The notes beneath the pieces were generated by a model. That model had not been told where the DNA came from. It saw only the letters and a list, made by a program, of their open reading frames with translations, and did no database searches. A stretch of 12,741 nt of DNA from Oscillospiraceae bacterium (GTDB taxonomy: Bacteria > Bacillota > Clostridia > Oscillospirales > Ruminococcaceae), in NCBI GenBank assembly GCA_029062865.1, contig JAIDPG010000043.1, positions 1-12,741 of the forward strand, read 5' to 3'. Positions within the stretch are counted from its first letter, which is position 1, and every line of letters begins with the position of its first letter. A program made the position numbers and the translations under genes. This document shows, piece by piece, positions 1 through 7,400 of the stretch.

Positions 1-342
1 AAGGGGGTGAAGCGGCTCGGGTTGGGTAAGTGCGCGCGGCAGAGCATACAGCATACGAAGGCGGCGTTCCCCAAACTCCAAAGGCGAAAGTCTGTTTTCA
101 ATATAAACCCTTTCAAGAGCCTCCAACAGCTCCTTGACGAACACGTCAACGTTTAGCGAGCCTTCGGCAAGCGGAGAAAGCCTTGTCAAAGCCGCCGCGC
201 TGTCATCGCCAAAGCCCTCAAGCTCCAACAAAAAATCGTCCTCGGGATTTTCAAGAAACAGCCTGTCAAGCTCCGACCGGTAATCGTCTTTATAGCCAAG
301 CCCGAACGTCCACAAATTGCACAACGCGACCAGCTTTTCCAT
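1..342 (-). CDS. Hypothetical protein, 5' part only (runs off the left edge)
   Basis: An open frame reads from 342 to the window edge with no stop, giving at least 114 residues beginning MEKLVALCNLWTFGLGYKDD. I chose the ATG at 340-342 because GGAG at 349-352 sits six bases upstream of it. The in-frame ATG at 352-354 has no comparable ribosome binding site. The product is acidic and leucine-rich, rich in Asp/Glu in the first half, with no signal peptide or membrane segment, so it is probably a soluble helical cytoplasmic protein. I do not recognise the family. It starts just beyond a strong hairpin terminator, so it is not cotranscribed with phoH unless by read-through; I see no convincing promoter in the short gap. 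Real gene: fairly sure. Function: unknown. Confidence 0.6.
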   Translation of the reverse strand, partial: MEKLVALCNLWTFGLGYKDDYRSELDRLFLENPEDDFLLELEGFGDDSAAALTRLSPLAEGSLNVDVFVKELLEALERVYIENRLSPLEFGERRLRMLYALPRALTQPEPLHPL

Positions 343-379
343 ATCATTCTCCATTGTAAATTGTTCCGCGCCCCTTATA

Positions 380-415
380 AAAAGGTGTTAAGTCCATACG
401 GACTTAACACCTTTT
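380..415 (-). terminator. Strong intrinsic terminator, nearly symmetric on both strands
   Basis: A perfect 16-bp inverted repeat (380-395 with 400-415) has a four-base loop ATAC. Both arms end in A/T runs, so the RNA hairpin ends in CTTTTTATA on the minus strand and CTTTTGTTTT on the plus strand. It closes the minus-strand transcription that includes the small ORF at 423-578 and lies only a few bases after that stop codon. Confidence 0.85.
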
Positions 416-422
416 GTTTTCG

Positions 423-578
423 TCAATCCTTCTTGGTTTCCGTACTCGTATTGTTTGCCGCGTTCTTATCAATTCGCTGAATGGCGTTTTTAATAACCAC
501 TACGGCTTTGTCTTCGTTATGCGTTTCAAGGAGCGCCAGCAGGGATTCAAGTAAAATACATAATTCGTTACTTGTTAT
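423..578 (-). CDS. Small ORF with apparent ATA start, 51 residues
   Basis: This frame has an excellent ribosome binding site, AAAGGAGGT at 585-593, but no ATG, GTG or TTG in frame behind it. The codon at normal spacing (seven bases from GGAGG) is ATA at 576-578; an in-frame ATT at 582-584 is too close. From there the frame reads ITSNELCILLESLLALLETH, then a Lys/Asn-rich tail, to a TGA at 423-425. The predicted peptide looks like an amphipathic leucine-rich helix pair with a charged, Asn/Thr-rich end and has no membrane segment. It has its own consensus promoter and a terminator directly downstream, so it forms a transcript of about 230 bases. The nearest ATG (out of frame) opens only five codons. 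It may encode a small protein started at ATA, may be a broken gene whose ATG was lost, or may be a noncoding RNA. I do not recognise the family. Confidence 0.4.
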   Translation of the reverse strand: MTSNELCILLESLLALLETHNEDKAVVVIKNAIQRIDKNAANNTSTETKKD

Positions 579-611
579 TTCAATACCTCCTTTGTGATAT
601 TCGTCACTTAC

Positions 612-640
612 ATTATACCACGCCGCCCCGCGCTTGTCAA
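612..640 (-). promoter_or_regulatory. Consensus sigma-A promoter of the small unit after phoH
   Basis: On the minus strand TTGACA (635-640) and TATAAT (612-617) are both exact and separated by exactly 17 bases. Transcription should begin near 605, shortly before the AAAGGAGGT ribosome binding site. The promoter lies within 20 bases of the phoH stop codon, so the downstream unit is expressed independently of phoH. Confidence 0.85.
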
Positions 641-657
641 CCCCAAATTCTACATTA

Positions 658-1641
658 TCAATTATTCCACGCGTTTTTGTCCCGCCGCGTGCCCTTATAC
701 TCGTCGTAAGCCTTGACGATATCCTGCACGAGCTTATGCCGCACAACGTCCTTTTCGGTGAAGCGGTTCTGCGCGATGTCCTCTACGTTTCGGAGGACTT
801 TAAGTGCCTCGATAAGTCCCGACTTTTTCGTTTCGGGAAGATCTATCTGCGTGATGTCGCCCGTAATCACCATTTTGGAATTGAACCCCAAGCGTGTGAG
901 GAACATCTTCATCTGCTCGCGAGTGGTATTCTGCGCCTCGTCGAGGATTATGAAGCTGTCGTCGAGCGTGCGCCCTCTCATATACGCCAGCGGCGCGACT
1001 TCGATAGCGCCTTTTTCCTGATTTCTCGCGAACGCTTCCTGCCCGAACATCTCAAACAGCGCATCGTATAGCGGTCGGAGATATGGGTCTACCTTGTTCT
1101 GCAAATCGCCTGGCAAAAACCCGAGCTTCTCTCCCGCTTCAACGGCGGGGCGCGTCAGGATTATCCGCTGCACCTGATGCTGCTTGAACGCCGTCACGGC
1201 AAGCGCCACCGCGAGATACGTCTTGCCCGTGCCCGCGGGTCCCACGCCGAACGTTATCGTATTGTTCCGTATCATATCGCAGTATTTCTTCTGCCCGACG
1301 GTTTTCGGCTTGATCGGTTTGCCCGTGAAGCTGACGCATACGCAGTCGCCCGAGATCGCGGCGATCTCGCCCTCCGCGCCGTCGTTCACCATCGAAATAG
1401 CGTACCGCACGTTCTGCTCCTCAATAGCCTCGCCGCGCGAGAACATTCCGCAGAGCGTCCGCACAGCCTTTTCCGCCTTCGCGACGGAGAGCTCGTCGTC
1501 CCCCGCGATCTTCACGTCGCTTCCGCGTGCGAATATCGTCACGGAAAACGCCTTTTGTATCAGCTTGACATTTCTGTCGAACTCCCCGAAAACCGCGCTG
1601 ACTTGTTCCGTGGAGCTTGTTGCAATTGTTATATCCGCCAT
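658..1641 (-). CDS. phoH: PhoH-family ATPase (PhoH/YbeZ type)
   Basis: The 327-residue product matches the bacterial PhoH-like ATPases in length and order. Residues 1-100 form the N-terminal KH-like region, the Walker A motif GPAGTGKT lies at 134-141, the conserved TRPAVEAGEKLGFLPGD stretch follows near 163-179, and the Walker B motif FIILDEAQN is at 230-238, followed by the sensor-like TGD at 260-262. Family members are cytoplasmic nucleotide-binding proteins linked to RNA metabolism and ribosome maturation; in many Firmicutes they sit beside ybeY and era, but here the next gene is only a small ORF. The ATG at 1639-1641 is supported by AAGGAGA at 1646-1652. No clear promoter is visible; instead a large inverted-repeat element begins about ten bases upstream of the ribosome binding site and would lie in the mRNA leader if transcription starts beyond it. 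Confidence 0.95.
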   Translation of the reverse strand: MADITIATSSTEQVSAVFGEFDRNVKLIQKAFSVTIFARGSDVKIAGDDELSVAKAEKAVRTLCGMFSRGEAIEEQNVRYAISMVNDGAEGEIAAISGDCVCVSFTGKPIKPKTVGQKKYCDMIRNNTITFGVGPAGTGKTYLAVALAVTAFKQHQVQRIILTRPAVEAGEKLGFLPGDLQNKVDPYLRPLYDALFEMFGQEAFARNQEKGAIEVAPLAYMRGRTLDDSFIILDEAQNTTREQMKMFLTRLGFNSKMVITGDITQIDLPETKKSGLIEALKVLRNVEDIAQNRFTEKDVVRHKLVQDIVKAYDEYKGTRRDKNAWNN

Positions 1642-1661
1642 ATTATCTCCTTATCTGAATT

Positions 1662-1778
1662 TAAATTTCAAAATCGCGTCACCGTATGCTCGCTCCGCGC
1701 TTCGCGCTCCGCTGCGCTACGCTGACGCGACCGGTCATAATTTTGCTTGCGCAAAATTATGACACTTTTTGAAATTTA
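1662..1778. repeat. Three-armed inverted-repeat element upstream of phoH
   Basis: An outer perfect 12-bp inverted repeat (1662-1673 with 1767-1778) encloses two further arms. One is TCGCGTCA-C-CGTA with its complement (1674-1686 with 1718-1730), 12 of 13 pairs. The other is a perfect 13-bp hairpin (1734-1746 with 1751-1763) with a four-base loop. The arms meet with only three unpaired bases at each of two joints, so the single strand folds into a compact three-way junction. The inside of the first arm is a GCGCTCCGC-type low-complexity stretch. The ends are TA, and no transposase is present. It could be a MITE-like repeat, or a structured leader of phoH, since it lies just before the phoH ribosome binding site on the transcribed strand. 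Confidence 0.65.
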
Positions 1779-1789
1779 CTTGTCGCCTT

Positions 1790-1913
1790 TTTGTTGCTGT
1801 TAGTTGGTACGCCCCTTAACTTCACTCTTTATTTGTTGCTGTTGTCGGAACGCCCCAAAACTGCTCTGCCGATTTGCTTCTGCTCTCGGAACACCTAAAC
1901 TGCAACGCCGATA
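1790..1913. repeat. Three degenerate tandem repeats of about 42 bases
   Basis: Units begin near 1790, 1832 and 1873 with TTTGTTGCTGTT, TTTGTTGCTGTT and TTTGCTTCTGCT. Each continues about 18 bases later with a GGTACGCCCC / GGAACGCCCC / GGAACACCTA box, then an AAACTGC-like end in units two and three. The spacing is 42 and 41 bases. The copies are imperfect, no long ORF covers them, and no function is evident. Confidence 0.5.
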
Positions 1914-2100
1914 CGTGATAAAACGGTCGCGTTGACAACTCCACCAACGGTGAACGCTGCGAACACACTCCCTTGACAAGACAGAGCAGAACGTGAGCGC
2001 GTTACCGTAGGAACAGCAAACCCCAATTTAATCCACCTAAAGAAACAGTTTCGCCACCGTTACCCCGCGTCCAAACAGCCTCACCGTCAAAAGCCACGAG
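1914..2100. other. Intergenic stretch without recognisable content
   Basis: I find no supported gene, RNA or convincing promoter here. Isolated TTGACA-like strings (around 1934 and 1974) have no matching -10 box at the right distance. The stretch separates the tandem repeats from the interlocked inverted repeats. Confidence 0.5.
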
Positions 2101-2215
2101 AAAAAGCGGGCAAAGGGGGAGAGTAGGGAGAGGGAGCGCGAGGGAAAACCCCGTAGGGAGGAGAGGGGGAAATGCCCGCTTTTTGTCGGATTTTTGTCTT
2201 TCCCCCTCTCCTCCC
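2101..2215. repeat. Two interlocked perfect inverted repeats (pseudoknot topology)
   Basis: Inverted repeat A pairs AAAAAGCGGGCA (2101-2112) with 2173-2184, 12 of 12. Inverted repeat B pairs a polypurine arm (2156-2172) with a polypyrimidine arm (2199-2215), 17 of 17. The arms alternate A-B-A-B, and the second arm of A starts exactly where the first arm of B ends. The RNA can therefore form either hairpin alone or an H-type pseudoknot with directly stacked stems. The region lies downstream of the lipase gene stop on the minus strand. A minus-strand A hairpin would end in GCTTTTT, so a terminator role is possible. A 77-residue open frame across it is a low-complexity artefact. Confidence 0.7.
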
Positions 2216-2324
2216 GAAGGGGTGTTCACTCGCACCCACGACGCAACATAACGAAACTAATTAACGGAAGCCGACTTGAAACTACTCCCCCAAACACTAA
2301 CGAGAGCAGCGTTGCTTCTGATCA

Positions 2325-3671
2325 TCAAAAGCCTCTTTCCTTAAGCTCCGAGACCAGCTGCACATAGAACTCCCGCACATCAAAGCCCTTAATATTCGCG
2401 CGGTTCAGATCTATCATATCCGCGTGGGTGATGCCGTGTTTGCTTTTGGGAATAAGCGGCGTGAATTTTTCACCCCACGGCGCGGAGGAAAGCGCGACTA
2501 AGCCGTCGTTGTCGCCGTCGTACTTCTTTACCACGGGATAGGAAATATTCAGCGGGAAATGCCCGCTTCGCCTGTTCGTCGCCTTCGAGCCGAACGACTG
2601 GTACATAACCTCGGGATCGTCGATAACTTCCTTGTTGAACTCCTCGCAATAGCTGTTTGTAAGGCACTTCACCGCCGACATAAAATCGGGCGAAGCATCG
2701 CCGAGCACGTAAAACACCTTGTTGTACGCCTTCTCGACGAATTCTTTCAGCTTCGGCTTGCACGCGCCGAGCAGGTATTCCGCGAACAGACAGCCGCGGT
2801 GCGGCGTGTTGATCGTCGTGAGGCTCGCGACGTATTTCCCGCAATCAAGCTTCGAAATAGCGTAGCGGCTGTCAAGCCCGCCCTTTGAGTGCGCGATGAT
2901 GTTGAGCTTGCCGCAGCCCGTCTCCGCGACGATCTGCTCAATGCGCTTCGCGAGCTCCTTCGCGCTGTCCTCGACCGAAAGCGCGCTCTGCTGGTCGCCG
3001 TAATAGAGCTCCGCGCCGTTGGTTTTAAGCGCCGCGGGGATCCTGCCCCAATAGTTCAAAAGCCGACTGTCTCGGAAAAACACGCCGTGAACGAGCAAAA
3101 TCGGATATTTCGTCGCGCAGATCTTGTCGTCTTGACGGCTTTTGTCGAGCAGAATTTTCTCCGTCTCAAAAATCGCCTCATTTCGCGTTTTAATGTAGAT
3201 TATCATCAGCATTACGAGGTTTACGGGGAAGATAAAGCCGAAAACAAGCCCCAGCACGCGGTGCTTTATTCTTAACTGTACGGACGTCGCGTAGACGCGG
3301 AGAATTCCGTTCCAGAAGATGACCGCCTCCGCGGCGATGATAACGATCCCGCAGGTAACGGGGAAAACCTGATTATACCAACCGCTGCCCCAATTCGCGA
3401 TTATTTCGCGAATCAGCAAAACCGCGAACGGAATTGTCGCGGCGCACGTCACCCAGAACGCGAGGATAAGCTCCGCGCCGTCGCCAAGGATCTTCAGCCG
3501 CCAATTGGGATATTTTTTCCAGGTCGGGAAGATGTTGACCACAAGAAAGTACAAAAGCAAAACCGCCCACACGCCAATCTTGACAAGCGTCGGCGCGTCA
3601 CGCAAAATATACGGCGAGTTGATCCCAAAGACCAAAATCACCCAGTTCAGAATTCTTACGAAAATATGCAT
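2325..3671 (-). CDS. Membrane-anchored lipase-like alpha/beta hydrolase
   Basis: The 448-residue product has an N-terminal membrane half and a C-terminal hydrolase half. Hydrophobic segments lie near residues 30-48, 66-88, 101-121 and 138-160, with a further hydrophobic stretch at 3-18. From about 188 it resembles triacylglycerol lipases: YPILLVHGV with the oxyanion-type HG at 195-196, the nucleophile elbow AHSKGG at 260-265 (Ser262), NTPHRG at 288-293, an Asp-rich DGDNDGLV at 385-392 that likely supplies the acid, and HADM near 417 that likely supplies the His. Substrate is unknown; a lipid ester is a reasonable guess. I start at the ATG 3669-3671, with AGGTGA just upstream. The longer frame would begin with a TTG that is the promoter -35 box itself. 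No neighbour suggests a pathway. Confidence 0.85.
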   Translation of the reverse strand: MHIFVRILNWVILVFGINSPYILRDAPTLVKIGVWAVLLLYFLVVNIFPTWKKYPNWRLKILGDGAELILAFWVTCAATIPFAVLLIREIIANWGSGWYNQVFPVTCGIVIIAAEAVIFWNGILRVYATSVQLRIKHRVLGLVFGFIFPVNLVMLMIIYIKTRNEAIFETEKILLDKSRQDDKICATKYPILLVHGVFFRDSRLLNYWGRIPAALKTNGAELYYGDQQSALSVEDSAKELAKRIEQIVAETGCGKLNIIAHSKGGLDSRYAISKLDCGKYVASLTTINTPHRGCLFAEYLLGACKPKLKEFVEKAYNKVFYVLGDASPDFMSAVKCLTNSYCEEFNKEVIDDPEVMYQSFGSKATNRRSGHFPLNISYPVVKKYDGDNDGLVALSSAPWGEKFTPLIPKSKHGITHADMIDLNRANIKGFDVREFYVQLVSELKERGF

Positions 3672-3687
3672 ATAATCACCTAATCTT

Positions 3688-3716
3688 ATTATACAACGGG
3701 AAGACCGTTTTGTCAA
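3688..3716 (-). promoter_or_regulatory. Consensus sigma-A promoter of the lipase gene, with a small palindrome in its spacer
   Basis: On the minus strand TTGACA (3711-3716) and TATAAT (3688-3693) are exact with a 17-base spacer. Transcription should start near 3681, leaving only a very short leader, which proves the downstream ATG start. The spacer contains AACGG-N5-CCGTT (3695-3709), which could be an operator placed between the two boxes; that part is a guess. Confidence 0.85.
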
Positions 3717-3730
3717 TAGTTATAGTTATC

Positions 3731-3831
3731 CGGTCTCTCCCCGCCTCCGTGGGGAGAGAACGTTAAAACAATTCCCGCTTGCGGCGGGGAAAAATAACGG
3801 AAAATTCTTCCGATCGGGAAGGGGAGAGCCG
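3731..3831. repeat. GC-rich hairpin element with competing arms
   Basis: TCTCTCCCC (3734-3742) pairs with GGGGAGAGA (3751-3759) in a nine-bp hairpin. The same CTCTCCCC arm can instead pair with GGGGAGAG at 3821-3828, and flanking CGG/CCG bases extend that match with one bulge. Between them lie two smaller hairpins, around 3772-3791 (CCCGC/GCGGG) and around 3808-3822 (CTTCC/GGAAG). The polypurine/polypyrimidine style recalls the element at 2101-2215, so both may belong to one family of intergenic repeats. The element lies upstream of both the lipase promoter and the next gene. Confidence 0.45.
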
Positions 3832-4005
3832 ATTGAATAATTCTTGTTTTTTCAGAGAGAATATCTAGCAGGGTGATTTGTTAAATGAACATAGTAAGCT
3901 GCGGCGAGAATTGCCGCTTTCAGGTTGATGGATTTTGCACGCGAAGCGACTTGACGTTCACAGACGTTTCGGCTTCGTCGAAATGCTGTTATTTTGTGGG
4001 GAAAT
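3832..4005. other. Intergenic stretch before the small secreted protein gene
   Basis: No gene is supported here. A TTGACG box near 3951 has no good -10 partner at 17 bases, so I cannot place the promoter of the following gene. A short TTTCG/CGAAA hairpin lies around 3967-3983. Confidence 0.4.
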
Positions 4006-4017
4006 AGGAGGGGTATT

Positions 4018-4287
4018 ATGCGCAGGATTATTTGTGCTTTGACGATTTTGCTTTCGTTCGGCTTTACCGCGGCTACCGCTCGGGCTGAAACGCTCTGCTT
4101 CGTGCTCCGCGAGGAGAGCGGCAAAATAGCGCTGTACCGAGAGGACATCGCCGAGCCTCTGGCGGTTTACGACGCGCCGCTTGGCGGGCTTACCCTCGCC
4201 GACGAGGAGCTGCTCCGCGAGGGGATACGCTTCAAGAGCCAAGCGGAGGTTATGAGGCTGTTAGAAGATTTAGATTGTCAGAGGTAA
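4018..4287 (+). CDS. Small secreted protein, possibly BofC-C-like
   Basis: The 89-residue product starts with a clear signal peptide: MRR, a hydrophobic core (IICALTILLSFGF), and an Ala-rich end TAATARA with cleavage likely before ETLCF near residue 24. The mature part of about 66 residues reads as a two-strand hairpin (CFVLREESGKIALYREDI) followed by an LADEELLREGI helix and a C-terminal LLEDLD helix. From memory this order (strand, GKIAVY, DxLL..GI, LLED) resembles the C-terminal domain of BofC and other small clostridial exported proteins; BofC regulates sporulation proteolysis in Bacillus, but that role is not implied here. The ATG at 4018 is chosen because AGGAGG at 4006-4011 lies six bases upstream; the longer frame from 3994 has no such site. 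A terminator-like hairpin follows. Confidence 0.7.
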   Translation: MRRIICALTILLSFGFTAATARAETLCFVLREESGKIALYREDIAEPLAVYDAPLGGLTLADEELLREGIRFKSQAEVMRLLEDLDCQR

Positions 4288-4301
4288 GAAAAACAGAGGC
4301 A

Positions 4302-4347
4302 AGAGGCAAGATTTACGGCCTTGCCTCTAAATTTCTTATATCTTTTT
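4302..4347 (+). terminator. Probable intrinsic terminator after the small secreted protein gene
   Basis: AGAGGCAAG (4302-4310) pairs with CTTGCCTCT (4320-4328), nine of nine, with a nine-base loop. A T-run TTTTTT follows about 14 bases later rather than directly, so termination may be weak. A second AGAGGCA copy just before the stem gives an alternative 5' arm. Confidence 0.55.
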
Positions 4348-4359
4348 TAACTTCCTCTA

Positions 4360-4388
4360 TTGCATTTTTCCACAAAATATGTTATGAT
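4360..4388 (+). promoter_or_regulatory. Likely sigma-A promoter of carB
   Basis: TTGCAT (4360-4365) and TATGAT (4383-4388) are separated by 17 bases, each one or two bases from consensus. The leader of about 40 bases is AT-rich and holds no PyrR-type attenuator hairpin that I can see, so pyrimidine control, if any, is not at this site. Confidence 0.65.
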
Positions 4389-4436
4389 AATAAATAGCAG
4401 AATATTTTTGAAAATCTAATACGTAGGAGAATGAAA

Positions 4437-7400
4437 ATGCCCAAGAAAACTGACATTCACAAGATCATGATAATCGGCTCTGGACCTATTATCATCGGAC
4501 AGGCGTGCGAGTTTGACTATTCGGGAACGCAGGCGTGCAAGGCGCTGAAGAAGCTCGGCTATGAGATAGTCCTCGTGAACTCCAACCCCGCGACCATTAT
4601 GACCGACCCCGACGTTGCGGACATCACTTACATAGAGCCGCTGAACGTCGCAAGGCTTACGCAGATCATCGAAAAGGAGCGCCCCGACGCGCTGCTGCCG
4701 AACCTCGGCGGACAGAGCGGGCTTAACCTCTGCTCGGAGCTTGCCGAGGCGGGAGTTCTCGAAAAGTACGGCGTTAAGGTCATCGGCGTGCAGGTTGACG
4801 CTATCGAGCGCGGCGAGGACCGCATCGAGTTCAAGCACACAATGGAGAAGCTCGGCATAGAAATGCCGCGCAGTGAGGTGGCGTATTCGGTTGACGAGGC
4901 GCTTGCGATCGCCGAAAAGCTGCACTATCCCGTTGTTCTCCGCCCCGCGTACACAATGGGCGGCGCGGGCGGCGGTCTGGTTTACAACGTCGACGAGCTG
5001 AAGATCGTCTGCGCGAGAGGCTTGCAGGCGTCTCTTGTCGGGCAGGTGCTTGTTGAGGAGAGCATCGCGGGCTGGGAGGAGCTGGAGCTTGAGGTAGTCC
5101 GCGACGCGGAAAACAACGTAATAACCGTCTGCTTTATCGAGAACATCGATCCTATCGGCGTTCACACCGGCGACAGCTTCTGCTCCGCGCCGATGCTGAC
5201 GATCTCCGAGGACGTTCAGAAGAAATTACAGGAATACTCATACAGCATAGTAAAGGCGATCGAGGTTATCGGCGGGTGCAACTGTCAGTTCGCGCACGAC
5301 CCGGTGTCCGGGCGAATCGTCGTAATCGAGATAAACCCGCGCACATCGCGCTCGTCGGCGCTTGCTTCAAAGGCTACGGGATTCCCGATTGCGCTGGTTT
5401 CCGCAATGCTCGCGTGCGGGCTTACTCTCGCGGAAATTCCGTGCGGAAAGTACGGCACGCTCGACAAGTACGTTCCCGACGGCGATTATGTTGTCATCAA
5501 ATTCGCGCGGTGGGCGTTCGAGAAGTTCAAGGGCGCGTCGGACAAGCTCGGCACGCAGATGCGCGCCGTCGGCGAGGTGATGTCAATAGGCAAGACCTAC
5601 AAGGAGGCGTTCCAGAAGGCGATACGCTCGCTTGAAACAGGGCGCTACGGCTTGGGCTACGCGAAGGACTTCAACAAGCTCACAAAGGAGGAGCTTCTCG
5701 CGAAGCTGACTTATCCGACGTCCGAGCGGCAGTTTATCATCTATGAGGCTCTGCGCAAGGGCGCGACGGTTGAGGAGATCTACAACCTCACGAAAATCAA
5801 GCACTGGTTCTTGGAGCAGATGCTGGAGCTTATCGAGGAGGAGGAAGCGCTTGGCGCGGCAAAGGGCGCTGTCCCCGAAAAGGACGTTCTTTTGAAGGCA
5901 AAGCGCGACGGCTTCTCCGACCGCTATCTTTCGGCGCTGCTTGAAGTCCCGGAGGCGGACATCAGGGCAAAGCGCGCGGAATACGGAATTAACGAGGCTT
6001 GGGAGGGCGTTCACGTAAGCGGTACGGAAAACGCGGCTTATTATTACTCTACGTATAATCTCGAAAAGGACGAAAGCCCCGTCAACACGGACAGACCGAA
6101 GATCATGATACTCGGCGGCGGTCCGAACAGAATAGGGCAGGGCATCGAGTTTGACTATTGCTGCGTTCACGCGGCGCTGGCGCTGAAATCCCTCGGCTTT
6201 GAGAGCATAATCGTGAACTGCAACCCGGAGACGGTCTCCACGGACTACGACACCTCGGACAAGCTGTATTTCGAGCCGCTGACGCTGGAGGACGTTCTAG
6301 CGATCCACGACAAGGAGAAGCCTGTCGGCGTTATCGCGCAGTTCGGCGGGCAAACGCCGCTTAATCTCGCGGCGGAGCTCAAGAAAAACGGCGTGAATAT
6401 TCTCGGCACAACTCCCGAGACGATAGACCTCGCGGAGGACAGAGACCACTTCCGCGCGATGATGGAGCGTCTCAACATTCCGATGCCCGAAAGCGGCATG
6501 GCGGTGACGGTAGAGGACGCTCTCGAAATCGCGAACAGGATAGGCTATCCCGTTATGGTACGCCCCTCGTACGTTCTCGGCGGGCGCGGAATGGAGATAG
6601 TCCACGACGACGAGATGATGCGCGTTTATATGAACGCCGCGGTTGGCGTTACGCCCGACCGCCCGATACTTATCGACCGCTTCCTGAACCACGCGACGGA
6701 GTGTGAGGCGGACGCGATCTCGGACGGCACGCACTGCTTTGTTCCGGCGGTTATGGAACATATCGAGCTTGCGGGAATTCACAGCGGCGACAGCGCTTGT
6801 ATTCTCCCCGCGAAAAACCTCTCCGAAAAGCACATCGCGACTATCAAGGAATACACGCGCAAGATCGCCGTGGAAATGGGCGTTGTGGGGCTGATGAATA
6901 TGCAGTACGCTATAGAGGGCGACACGGTTTACGTTCTTGAGGCGAACCCGCGCGCGTCGCGTACCGTTCCGCTGGTTTCCAAGGTTTGCTCTATCAATAT
7001 GGTAAAGCTCGCGACGGAGATCATGACGGCGAAATTCACGGGCAAGCAGTCGCCCGTGTCCGCGCTCCGCGACCGCGTGATACCGCACTACGGCGTAAAG
7101 GAAGCGGTGTTCCCGTTCAATATGTTCCAGGAGGTAGACCCCGTGCTGGGTCCGGAGATGCGCTCCACCGGCGAGGTGCTCGGCATTTCTCCGAGCTTCG
7201 GCGAGGCATACTACAAGGCTCAGGAGGCGACGCAGACGCGCCTGCCGCTTGAGGGCACGGTGCTGCTTTCCGTCTGCGACCGCGACAAGCCAGAGCTTGT
7301 TGAGATCGCCTCGGCGTTCGCGAAGCTGGGCTTCAAGATACTCTCCACGGGCAAGAGCTATGAGCTTATCACATCAGCAGGCATTCCCGCGGAGAAGGTC

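Noticed and set aside
1642..1780. Promoter for phoH in the inverted-repeat element
   Set aside because: CATAAT and TTTAAAT boxes exist but without a fitting -35 at 16-18 bases.
2002..2235. Minus-strand open frame of 77 residues in the phoH-lipase gap
   Set aside because: It is made of low-complexity Pro/Leu text from the interlocked purine/pyrimidine repeats and has no ribosome binding site.
4389..4436. PyrR attenuator before carB
   Set aside because: The leader is only about 40 AT-rich bases with no anti-terminator or terminator hairpin.
4416..5165. Long minus-strand frame of 249 residues inside carB
   Set aside because: It is an antisense shadow of the highly conserved carB coding strand in GC-rich DNA, with no start signal of its own.
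6297..7088. Minus-strand frame of 263 residues inside carB
   Set aside because: Same reason: Arg/His-rich antisense shadow, no ribosome binding site, and carB is certain.
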